Program-made: the position numbers and the translations under genes | Source of the DNA: CAZSMC01 sp964607755 | GTDB taxonomy: Bacteria; Zhuqueibacterota; Zhuqueibacteria; Residuimicrobiales; Krinioviventaceae | Reading direction: 5' to 3' | Assembly: GCA_964607755.1 (NCBI GenBank) | Contig: CAZSMC010000038.1 | Coordinates: 1 to 41,619, forward strand | Length of the DNA: 41,619 nt | Shown here: positions 1-7,088 of the stretch, piece after piece | Layout of the letters: each line of letters begins with the position of its first letter | Position numbering within the stretch: the first letter of the stretch is position 1 | Notes under the pieces: generated by a model | Databases searched by the model: none | What the model saw: the letters and a program-made list of their open reading frames with translations, nothing else | Told to the model about the DNA's origin: nothing

Positions 1-94
1 GTAAGAGTAACATTTTGGTACTATTTAAATTCTAATTCATAAATTTTGAGCTCTACAATCAAAAAAAATATACCACACAATAAAGGGATACTTT

Positions 95-1516
95 ATGAAT
101 CGTCGAACTTTTTTAAAACGAGCCGGACAGGCCGCTGGTGTGGCATTCGCTTCATCGGTTCTTTCAATTCGTTGCTCGCTACAGCAAAAGCCAAATATCA
201 TATTTATTTTGGCAGATGATCTGGGATACGGTGACTTGAGTTGCTACGGTCAGAGCCGTTTCCAAACGCCCAATATTGATCGCATGGCAGCAGAGGGCAT
301 GAAATTTACTGACCACTATGCCGGCTCTACAGTGTGCGCGCCATCCAGAGCCAGCCTGATGACCGGCTTTCATACCGGACATTGTTACGTGCGCGGAAAT
401 TACGAAACCGGTCCGTTCGGATTCGGGGCGTGCCTGGAACTTCGTCCTGAAGACGTGACCGTGCAGGAACTGCTCAAACAACAGGGCTATGTCACCGGAA
501 TGTACGGCAAATGGGGACTTGGTGTCATGACCACAACCGGCCAACCCGACAAACAGGGCGTGGATGAATGGTTCGGCTATCTGAATCAGGCGCACGCACA
601 TTTTTACTACCCGGAATATTTGTGGAAAAATGGCCAACGCGTGGAACTGCCCGGCAACAAAGATGGCAAGGAATCGCAATACACTCATGATCTCATCGTC
701 GATGAGGCTTTGAATTTTATCAAACGCCACAAAGGCGAGACGTTTTTTCTGTACATGCCAGTTACGATTCCTCACGCTGAAATGAAAGTGCCGCAGGAAT
801 CGATGGAATCGTTCATCGGCAAATGGAGAGAAACGCCTTACAACGTTGACGGTTCACAACATTACGGCACCCAGATGCATCCTAAAGCCGCGTTTGCCGG
901 CATGGTGTCGCGCCTGGACCGGGATGTCGGCCGTGTATTTGATACGCTGAAAGACCTCGGCATTGACGAGAATACGCTGGTCATTTTCACCAGTGACAAT
1001 GGACCGCACCGCGAAGGTGGCCATGATCCGCAGTTTTTCAACAGCAACGGTCCGTTGCGCGGCGGCAAGCGAGATTTGTACGAAGGCGGCATTCGCGTAC
1101 CCATGATTGTCCGCTGGCCCAGCCGCATCAAAGCCGGCAGTGTGACGAACCATATCTCTGCATTTTGGGATTTCCTGCCAACAACGTGTGAACTAGCCGG
1201 TATGCTTGTTCCGGAAAAAATGGACGGTATTTCTTGCGTGCCCACTCTTTTGGGCAATGACGATCAACAAAAAACCCATGATTATTTATACTGGGAATTT
1301 CACGAAAATCCAACAACGGACCAGGCAGTTCGCATGGGGCCATGGAAAGCTGTGCGTCATTATCCCAGCGGGCCAATCGAATTATATAATTTGCAATCTG
1401 ATATTGGTGAGCACAACGATATTGCAGATGAGCACCCTGACATTGCAGGAAAAATGAAAAATATCCTCGAGTCAGCCCGCACATCGCATAAGATCTGGAA
1501 TCTGAAAGATAAATAG
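95..1516 (+). CDS. Exported type I sulfatase (arylsulfatase family S1)
   Basis: Hydrolyses sulfate esters, probably on a carbohydrate, in the periplasm or at the cell surface. The protein has 473 residues. A twin-arginine signal (NRRTFLK, residues 2-8) is followed by a hydrophobic stretch. The alkaline-phosphatase-fold metal site begins at ADDLGYGD (Asp41-Asp42), and the formylglycine signature CAPSR has Cys81, Pro83 and Arg85, so the enzyme needs FGE-type maturation. A second metal-site motif, TSDNGPH, lies near residue 305. The family is certain; the substrate is not visible. The start is supported by AAAGGGAT about 7 nt upstream of the ATG. It is the only plus-strand gene at this end and faces a minus-strand tRNA and terminator. 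A second sulfatase of the same architecture lies 2.6 kb away on the opposite strand. Confidence 0.95.
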   Translation: MNRRTFLKRAGQAAGVAFASSVLSIRCSLQQKPNIIFILADDLGYGDLSCYGQSRFQTPNIDRMAAEGMKFTDHYAGSTVCAPSRASLMTGFHTGHCYVRGNYETGPFGFGACLELRPEDVTVQELLKQQGYVTGMYGKWGLGVMTTTGQPDKQGVDEWFGYLNQAHAHFYYPEYLWKNGQRVELPGNKDGKESQYTHDLIVDEALNFIKRHKGETFFLYMPVTIPHAEMKVPQESMESFIGKWRETPYNVDGSQHYGTQMHPKAAFAGMVSRLDRDVGRVFDTLKDLGIDENTLVIFTSDNGPHREGGHDPQFFNSNGPLRGGKRDLYEGGIRVPMIVRWPSRIKAGSVTNHISAFWDFLPTTCELAGMLVPEKMDGISCVPTLLGNDDQQKTHDYLYWEFHENPTTDQAVRMGPWKAVRHYPSGPIELYNLQSDIGEHNDIADEHPDIAGKMKNILESARTSHKIWNLKDK

Positions 1517-1523
1517 AATAAAA

Positions 1524-1556
1524 ATGCCTCAAAGAACAATCCGTTCTTTGAGGCAT
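1524..1556 (-). terminator. Rho-independent terminator after tRNA-Gly
   Basis: A perfect 14-bp stem (1524-1537 with 1543-1556) has a 5-nt loop and, read on the minus strand, is followed by TTTTTATTCT. It ends the minus-strand transcript carrying tRNA-Gly and possibly the upstream lipoprotein gene. On the plus strand, after the sulfatase, the stem has no T-run, although it may still stabilise that mRNA end. Confidence 0.88.
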
Positions 1557-1559
1557 GTG

Positions 1560-1631
1560 AGCGGGAGACGAGATTCGAACTCGCGACCCCAACCTTGGCA
1601 AGGTTGTGTTCTACCACTGAACTACTCCCGC
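1560..1631 (-). tRNA. tRNA-Gly (anticodon GCC)
   Basis: The minus strand folds as a complete cloverleaf: acceptor GCGGGAG pairs with CTCCCGC, the D-arm contains AGTTCAGTGGTAGA, the anticodon loop reads TTGCCAA with GCC at 34-36, and the T-arm carries GTTCGAATC. The discriminator is U, as usual for tRNA-Gly. CCA is not encoded. The gene starts 44 bp after the stop of the upstream minus-strand lipoprotein gene and is followed directly by a strong terminator. Confidence 0.97.
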
Positions 1632-1675
1632 TGTTTCTATGAAATATTACGAATTTCGGGCTAAAAAAACAATAA

Positions 1676-3187
1676 CTATTTTTCACTCACCTCCATTTTC
1701 CTCCCATAATCCAGCCGCGTATCCGTCGTCAACACCGGGAATTGTGGCACAACTACTGAATAAGGTTGATCGTTGTACATGGCAAACATATCAATACGCG
1801 TCAGCTCGATATCCTCAAATAGGTCGGTATTTATCTCGATGACATCTGCATACTTTTGCTGCAGAGAATCGACCACCGGATTGAGATGGTTCTCAAGAAT
1901 GGAAAGATACTCTTTTGCAAAATCACCTTCTATCCCCATCGAATTCAATAACTCCGAACGGTGATACGAGGCAAGATAGGCATCTCGCCACATTTCACGC
2001 TGCAGTTTCACGGCAGGATGGTCGTCCAGTCCTTCCTCATAGGCATCCTGTGTGATATATTTATCCTTGATCAAATCGACGATCGCCAATTTAAGCTGTT
2101 CGCCAAATTTATTTTGCGGAAAGTTTTTTTGGCGAAACTGCAACGGATGCAACATTAACTCACGATCCAGATCTCGGATCGTCCATATTTGTCCGTCAAT
2201 AGTCAATAAAGGCTGGTCTTCCATTTCTCCCAGCTTGATACTCAGGCTGTCAGCAAACGACGGTTCCGGTTCCTTGCCGAACATGCCTTTGCTGATTTCT
2301 TTTTCTTTTTCTGATTGTTTCGGAAAATATACAGGTCCCAGTGTATTGACCAGAGCGATGAACGTGTCCTGGTTGAACTTTACCTCTTTGCCTTTCATCA
2401 AATTCCGTACATAATTTTCATAATTTTTGACAGCATATTTATAGGTGAGATATTGCCGCACATCTTCCGAACGATTTTGCAAATCCTGAGACGCGACAGC
2501 GACCTTTTCTGTCCAGCCTTTTACGTACATCCACACGTGCTGGCCGCCCGCCATCAGCGGGCCAATGGTCTGGCCCTTGCTCACCTCGTTTTCGTACAGG
2601 GCTTGCATAACCTCGGGGATTTCGTCCGGATCGAATGTGATTTTTCGCGATGGCAATTCCAGCGAATCATTGCGCGTAACGCTTCGAATTGCATCCGGCA
2701 AAGATTTACCATTGCCATGCACCTCTTGTTCAATGGTTTGGTTAAACGGCTCGTTCTCGATGGTGACAAATTCAATGTCGTATTCGCGCCCGGCTTTGTC
2801 ATAAACTTTTGCCACCTCTTTGTCCTCAAGCTCAACAGGATCGTACATATGACGCTGAAAAAACACCTGCCGCATGGCCTGTTCTTTTCGCCCCTGAATA
2901 AAGTGCTGAAATTTTTGGTTCTGCGCTAACTGGCTGGAAACGCCTTCCATGGCAAATAATTTTTCAGCGATAAGAGAATTAAGCACAATTTTTTTGTGGA
3001 CGTAATTATCGTTTTTGCAATACGGTGGCCGGATGGTGTATTCTGCGCGCTGAATAAAATCATTTTTGGTGATAATCCGGTCCCCAATCCGCGCCAAAAC
3101 GTGCGATTCCGGAATCCTGGCTGGTTCTTTTTTAGCACAATTTAAAAGTAAACTGAAAAGTAAAGTACAAAAAATAAAAGTCTTCAT
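1676..3187 (-). CDS. Parvulin/SurA-like peptidyl-prolyl isomerase lipoprotein
   Basis: The protein has 503 residues. A lipoprotein signal ends in LLLNC (Cys17), giving a membrane-anchored periplasmic protein. The following segment (ARIGDRIITKNDFIQRAEY, about residues 30-50) resembles the N-terminal chaperone segment of SurA/PrsA proteins. A PPIC-like region spans about residues 130-240 (YDIEFVTIE, then GQTIGPLMAGGQHVWMYVKG). The C-terminal half is helical and charged, including a second DGQIWTIRDLDREL segment. Known relatives help outer-membrane proteins fold, which fits a genome rich in TonB receptors. The parvulin core is divergent, so isomerase activity is uncertain. The start is supported by AAAAGGAT about 8 nt upstream. 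It lies 18 bp downstream of the SDR gene and is probably co-transcribed with it. Confidence 0.75.
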   Translation of the reverse strand: MKTFIFCTLLFSLLLNCAKKEPARIPESHVLARIGDRIITKNDFIQRAEYTIRPPYCKNDNYVHKKIVLNSLIAEKLFAMEGVSSQLAQNQKFQHFIQGRKEQAMRQVFFQRHMYDPVELEDKEVAKVYDKAGREYDIEFVTIENEPFNQTIEQEVHGNGKSLPDAIRSVTRNDSLELPSRKITFDPDEIPEVMQALYENEVSKGQTIGPLMAGGQHVWMYVKGWTEKVAVASQDLQNRSEDVRQYLTYKYAVKNYENYVRNLMKGKEVKFNQDTFIALVNTLGPVYFPKQSEKEKEISKGMFGKEPEPSFADSLSIKLGEMEDQPLLTIDGQIWTIRDLDRELMLHPLQFRQKNFPQNKFGEQLKLAIVDLIKDKYITQDAYEEGLDDHPAVKLQREMWRDAYLASYHRSELLNSMGIEGDFAKEYLSILENHLNPVVDSLQQKYADVIEINTDLFEDIELTRIDMFAMYNDQPYSVVVPQFPVLTTDTRLDYGRKMEVSEK

Positions 3188-3205
3188 AACTCGGATCCTT
3201 TTCTT

Positions 3206-3973
3206 CTATAACGAAGCCAATATGCCGCCATCAACGTAAATAATCTGGCCATTGACAAAATCTGATGCTGATGAGCTGAGAAATTGAACTGCGCCTAACA
3301 ACTCTTCAGGTTTGCCCCAGCGACCGGCCGGAGTACGTTTTTTCAGCCAATCATCGAATTCAGGATCATCGGCCAGTTTTTGTGTCATCTCTGTTAAAAA
3401 ATAACCGGGACCGATGCCGTTTACCTGAATGTTATGTTTTGCCCAATCCACAGCCATGGCTTTGGTCAACATCTTCAATCCGCCCTTGGCTGCGGTATAG
3501 GGCCCGACAGTTGGCCGGCCAAGCTCGCTCATTAATGAACAAATATTAATGATTTTCCCTGCCCCGCGCTCGATCATGCCGGGGACAACATGCTTTGCCA
3601 TCAAGTAGGCGCCGTTCAGATGGACGTCCAAAACCTGCTGCCACTCGTCACTTTTTATTTCGTGCAGCGGCCCACGGATCATCACACCGGCATTGTTGAT
3701 GAGCACATCAATCTGCCCGATATCGCTCTTGATCCGCGTCATGGCATCCTGGATTTCGCTTTCTTTTGTGACATTGAAACCATAACCATACGCACGGAGA
3801 CCTTCTTTTTGCAAGGCTGTAACGGCTTTTTGCAGCTTTTCCTTGCTGCGTCCGTTGAGGATAACCTGCGCTCCCTCCTGTCCCAGACCGTGGGCAAATT
3901 TTAGCCCCAATCCACCGCTAGAGCCGGTTATTAACATTGTTTTTTGAGATACATCAAACCGATTTGTTTTCAT
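3206..3973 (-). CDS. SDR oxidoreductase, gluconate 5-dehydrogenase (IdnO/Gno)-like
   Basis: This 255-residue classical short-chain dehydrogenase has the cofactor motif TGSSGGLG (about 16-23), NNAG (about 91-94), a catalytic Ser in NICSLMSELGRP and YTAAK as the YxxxK motif (about 159-163). The phrases INICSLMSELGR, HNIQVNGIGPGYF, RTPAGRWG and ASDFVNGQ closely follow gluconate 5-dehydrogenase of the IdnO group as I remember it. That enzyme interconverts 5-keto-D-gluconate and D-gluconate in the cytosol with NAD(P)H. Related SDRs (2-deoxy-D-gluconate 3-dehydrogenase, keto-deoxy sugar acid dehydrogenases) are alternatives, so the sugar acid is unproven. The start has no strong ribosome site. The lipoprotein gene follows after 18 bp. 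Confidence 0.85.
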   Translation of the reverse strand: MKTNRFDVSQKTMLITGSSGGLGLKFAHGLGQEGAQVILNGRSKEKLQKAVTALQKEGLRAYGYGFNVTKESEIQDAMTRIKSDIGQIDVLINNAGVMIRGPLHEIKSDEWQQVLDVHLNGAYLMAKHVVPGMIERGAGKIINICSLMSELGRPTVGPYTAAKGGLKMLTKAMAVDWAKHNIQVNGIGPGYFLTEMTQKLADDPEFDDWLKKRTPAGRWGKPEELLGAVQFLSSSASDFVNGQIIYVDGGILASL

Positions 3974-4072
3974 GTTTTTCTGGTCGCTTTAAAAAATCAA
4001 AATTTAATTCTTGCAAGATATAAATTCAATGAAGAAATAGTTTTTCAAACTCGACTGTAAGAAAACTTTATC

Positions 4073-4099
4073 TTTTAGAAATGCAAACAGTTTCTAAAA
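4073..4099 (-). terminator. AT-rich hairpin between the SDR and sulfatase genes
   Basis: A perfect 9-bp inverted repeat (TTTTAGAAA at 4073-4081 with TTTCTAAAA at 4091-4099) has a 9-nt loop and lies 40 bp past the stop of the minus-strand sulfatase. The stem is weak and only a short T-run follows, so it may be a poor terminator or a regulatory palindrome for the SDR gene. Confidence 0.3.
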
Positions 4100-4138
4100 A
4101 GTGATTCAAATCGTTTAATCATAAATATAAAACAGCAA

Positions 4139-5605
4139 TTACTGGTGATTCGGATTCGGCATCGGGAACCTAGCCTCAACTTCATTCAACCACGCTTCCA
4201 GCTTGCCCTTTAATTCTTTGGCTCTCTCGGGATAAAGTTCAACCACATTGTAATGTTCACCGATATCTTTTCTCAAATTGTACAACTCGTACGAATCATC
4301 TTCGTAGAAATGAATGAGTTTCCAGTCACCGCTGCGTACCGCAGAATTCGGTGTACCGCCTTGGTTGCCGTAATGCGGATAATGCCAGTAAATTGCATCC
4401 CGGTCCAGAGAACCTCTCTCCTTTAACAAGGGTACAAGGCTCAGCCCGTCCATGTGCTGCTCGGGCCGCAAGGGCAATCCGGCCATTTCTAATATCGTAG
4501 GATAAAAATCCGTACTGATCACCGGTTCGGCATTGACACTGCCGGGGCGGGTATGTCCCGGCCATTTTATGATCATCGGGTCGCGAAGTCCGCCTTCATA
4601 AATCCAGCCCTTGCCGCCACGTAACGGCACATTGGCTGTGGGTGAACCCTCTGACGTGGACAAGCCGCCGTTATCGGACATGAACAAGATTATGGTGTTC
4701 GAATCCAAACCGTTTTCTTGTAGTGCATCCAGCACCTCGCCGACAGCCAGGTCCATAGCTTCAACCATACCACCATAGACAGCGTGATCCTGAACCTGTC
4801 GAGCCTCTCTGTCGACTTCGGGAATAAATCTCGGGCCAGCGTATTCGGTATTTTCGGCTTTGGTTTGATATTTTTCCTTTAAATCATCGCGAGCCTGCAA
4901 GGGAATATGCACAGAATAAAAAGAAAGATAAAGCAAAAACGGTTTGTCTTTATCACGATACTCGATAAAATTCACAGATTCTTCTGCCAGGCGCGCCGGC
5001 AGGTGTTCGCCTTTGGGGCCATCTTTTAGTTTGGGATTGTTGTAAGGCGAAAAATAACCACCCGGCGGCGAACCGCGATGATGCCCGCCCTTGTTGAAAT
5101 CGAATCCCTGATCTCCCGGCAAGTATCCTTCTCCGCCCAAATGCCATTTGCCGGCATAGAAGGTTTGGTATCCGGCTTCTTTGAGCGCTTCAGCAATGGT
5201 CACATTATCCAAAGGCAGATGTTCGTTGTAACTGGCCGGAAGCAGCGGTTTATTGCGCGTCCAGTGATTTTGAACGTCGTCCGGCTGGGGGGCGCCAAAC
5301 CAATCCGTGGTATTCATGCGCGCCGGATATTTGCCGGCCATAATGCTGGCGCGCGTCGGACTGCACACCTGGCAGGCTGCGTACGCATTGGAAAAGCGCA
5401 TGCCTTCTGCGGCCAGCCGGTCGACGTTCGGTGTTTCATAAAACGAACTCCCAAAACAGCCCAGGTCCTTCCAGCCCAAATCGTCGATCAGAAAAAACAC
5501 AAAATTTGGTTTTGATGCTCCGGCACAAGACAATCCGGGAAAAGCAGCCAGCGAGCTAACGGCGCCTAGTCCTTTGAGAAACGTACGGCGATTGATGTGA
5601 TTCAT
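4139..5605 (-). CDS. Exported type I sulfatase (family S1)
   Basis: The protein has 488 residues when started at 5605. That ATG has GAGGG 8 nt upstream and begins directly with the twin-arginine signal (NRRTFLK, residues 5-11); an in-frame ATG 18 codons earlier has no ribosome site. The catalytic motif is CSPTR with Cys81, Pro83 and Arg85. Metal ligands begin at IDDLGWKD (Asp41-Asp42), and a second motif, MSDNGG, lies near residue 305. It is a periplasmic or surface sulfate-ester hydrolase of the formylglycine type. Its domain order matches the plus-strand sulfatase at the window start, but the two sequences differ widely, so they probably act on different linkages. A 165-bp AT-rich gap separates it from the SDR. 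Confidence 0.95.
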   Translation of the reverse strand: MNHINRRTFLKGLGAVSSLAAFPGLSCAGASKPNFVFFLIDDLGWKDLGCFGSSFYETPNVDRLAAEGMRFSNAYAACQVCSPTRASIMAGKYPARMNTTDWFGAPQPDDVQNHWTRNKPLLPASYNEHLPLDNVTIAEALKEAGYQTFYAGKWHLGGEGYLPGDQGFDFNKGGHHRGSPPGGYFSPYNNPKLKDGPKGEHLPARLAEESVNFIEYRDKDKPFLLYLSFYSVHIPLQARDDLKEKYQTKAENTEYAGPRFIPEVDREARQVQDHAVYGGMVEAMDLAVGEVLDALQENGLDSNTIILFMSDNGGLSTSEGSPTANVPLRGGKGWIYEGGLRDPMIIKWPGHTRPGSVNAEPVISTDFYPTILEMAGLPLRPEQHMDGLSLVPLLKERGSLDRDAIYWHYPHYGNQGGTPNSAVRSGDWKLIHFYEDDSYELYNLRKDIGEHYNVVELYPERAKELKGKLEAWLNEVEARFPMPNPNHQ

Positions 5606-5819
5606 GATGATCCCTCTTTTATTTGTCAACACTTTTTTAGTATCTGCAATAAAAGACAAAACGGTTTTTGGGCAAGAGGATTATTTGTATCATTATTTTG
5701 AGATGTTTAATGCAAAAGTAAAATAGATGTTTTCTGGGGAGAAAATCAAGGGTTATTTTATTATTTGGGACAATCGAGGTAAATCGACACATTTTAATAC
5801 AAAGGCTTTGACTTTAATT
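5606..5819. other. AT-rich intergenic stretch holding one copy of a dispersed repeat
   Basis: Apart from the repeat at 5736-5766, nothing recognisable is present. The upstream side of the sulfatase presumably holds its promoter, but no -35/-10 pair stands out. Confidence 0.5.
5736..5766 (+). repeat. Dispersed repeat, copy 1
   Basis: GGGGAGAAAATCAAGGG followed by TTATTTTATTATTT recurs at 12777-12808 in the same orientation with about one substitution and one base of length difference. GGAC follows shortly after in both. Both copies lie in gene-free DNA beside transposase remnants, suggesting the scar of a mobile element or a short genome-specific repeat. Confidence 0.6.
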
Positions 5820-5972
5820 TTATCTGTTTAGAATAATACCAACAAGCAAAAACCCTATTACTAAAAGCAATCCAATTATTACATAAAAAATTTGATTTAC
5901 TTTATTGGAGATATGAGAATGTTGATCAGATAGAACTTGGTTCATATTTTCTGATTTTCTATCTAGTGTCAT
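5820..5972 (-). CDS. Possible 50-residue single-pass membrane peptide
   Basis: This small reading frame starts at an ATG that overlaps the stop codon of the IS630 remnant (ATGA). The first 23 residues are polar (MTLDRKSENMNQVLSDQHSH), and residues 24-48 form one clear transmembrane helix (IFYVIIGLLLVIGFLLVGII). No ribosome site is evident and I do not recognise a family. It may be a genuine tail-anchored-like peptide, the C-terminal end of a lost gene, or chance. Confidence 0.25.
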   Translation of the reverse strand: MTLDRKSENMNQVLSDQHSHISNKVNQIFYVIIGLLLVIGFLLVGIILNR

Positions 5973-6199
5973 GTCATACTTGTAGTGTCGGATAAAGCCG
6001 CTTGAGCTTTGTCCGAGAATCTTTTGTTGTAAATTGCCAGTTGATTTTTTGCATTCATATGATTGCGGTGATTTTCCCAAGCCTGGCATTCTCGGATCAC
6101 TGTTGACATGTTATCGATTCTCCTGTTTAAGCATTGGCCATTTAAAAAATTTAATTCGATTTCAGCCATATTTAACCAGCTGCCATGCTTTGGAGTAAA
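5969..6199 (-). pseudogene. IS630-family transposase remnant (C-terminal end only)
   Basis: About 76 residues beginning FTPKHGSWLNMAEIE match the C-terminal catalytic segment of IS630 DDE transposases as I know them. The Glu in the NMAEIE region corresponds to the last residue of the DDE triad, followed by the family-typical QCLNRRID and ...AWENHRN segments. Everything upstream (N-terminus and both Asp residues) is missing. The homology stops within a few bases of the terminator of the DUF4249 operon, so the break lies just downstream of that operon. It cannot encode an active enzyme. Confidence 0.8.
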
Positions 6200-6207
6200 A
6201 ATAAAAA

Positions 6208-6233
6208 AACGGCGCCTGAAAAAGCACGCCATT
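6208..6233 (-). terminator. Terminator of the CBM9/TonB/DUF4249 operon
   Basis: Read on the minus strand, AATGGCG pairs with CGCCGTT (7 bp, one G-U) around a 12-nt loop and runs into seven T residues. It lies 25 bp past the DUF4249 stop codon. Confidence 0.65.
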
Positions 6234-6257
6234 TTCCCTGGGTAAAGAAGGTTCTCT

Positions 6258-7079
6258 TTATTCCGCTACAACTTTAAATTCTACATTGGTGCTGGCAAAT
6301 GCGCTAAAAATCCCCAGGCCGTTTTCAATGTTTGTTAAAGGCTCGTTTAAATCACGGGAATCCTGGTTACGGGATTGGTACAGATCGGCATATTCTTGGT
6401 TAACCCGGTAAACCTTGGCCACATGTGCACCATAGTATTGAATGCTGAACATTTGCAGCTCGAACTGGCTGGTGCTACTGGGTGGAAATGTCATTCGGCG
6501 GCCAATTCGATCACCATCAAAACCGCTAAACAGTTCAATCTCTTCAGGATTTTCTTCAGTACTTTCAACGACAACATAGAACAAAGAACTTGCATCTTCT
6601 TCCCAGGTAATTTCAATAAATCGGGTCGAATCATTTTCACCAAACCGTGGAAAAAAGCTGGTTGAGATGAACATTTCGTCGTTTGAAATTTCTACAGCTT
6701 CCGGTGGATGGGGAACCGTTGTTGTGCCGGTTGTTACTTCACCATTATAATCAACCTGGATCGTAAAAACATCGCCGGAATTAACTGTTAAATCATCGCC
6801 AGGATAGTGGTAATACCCACTATCGCCTGCGCTTAAAACAAGATCGTAAACAACGCCGTCTCGTACAAAACTAACCTGAGCATTGTTTACAGGAGGGGCT
6901 GAGGTCGCTTCGCTGCCTAATGGTAAGGAGGTTGTTATTTGAATATCGTTTACCGGTTCATTCGCATATATATAACCACGAACAACAATCAAGGCATTTT
7001 CCGGCTCAAGGGGAGAATCCTCTGTACACCCCACAATTATTAAAAGCATGGCAAAAAGTAATAGTATCGCTCGTTTCAT
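6258..7079 (-). CDS. DUF4249 family lipoprotein
   Basis: The protein has 273 residues with a lipoprotein signal ending LLIIVGC (Cys18). The body is beta-rich: ALIVVRGYIYANEPVNDIQITTSLPLG, then NNAQVSFVRDGVVYDL and SGYYHYPGDDLTVNSGDVFTIQVDY, the pattern of DUF4249 proteins of Bacteroidota and relatives. These are usually encoded directly beside a TonB-dependent receptor, as here (9 bp after the receptor stop codon). Their function is unknown; a surface or periplasmic accessory role for the receptor's cargo is likely. The start is the ATG at 7079, followed immediately by the hydrophobic segment. It is the last gene of a three-gene operon. Confidence 0.85.
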   Translation of the reverse strand: MKRAILLLFAMLLIIVGCTEDSPLEPENALIVVRGYIYANEPVNDIQITTSLPLGSEATSAPPVNNAQVSFVRDGVVYDLVLSAGDSGYYHYPGDDLTVNSGDVFTIQVDYNGEVTTGTTTVPHPPEAVEISNDEMFISTSFFPRFGENDSTRFIEITWEEDASSLFYVVVESTEENPEEIELFSGFDGDRIGRRMTFPPSSTSQFELQMFSIQYYGAHVAKVYRVNQEYADLYQSRNQDSRDLNEPLTNIENGLGIFSAFASTNVEFKVVAE

Positions 7080-7088
7080 TTCTGGCCT

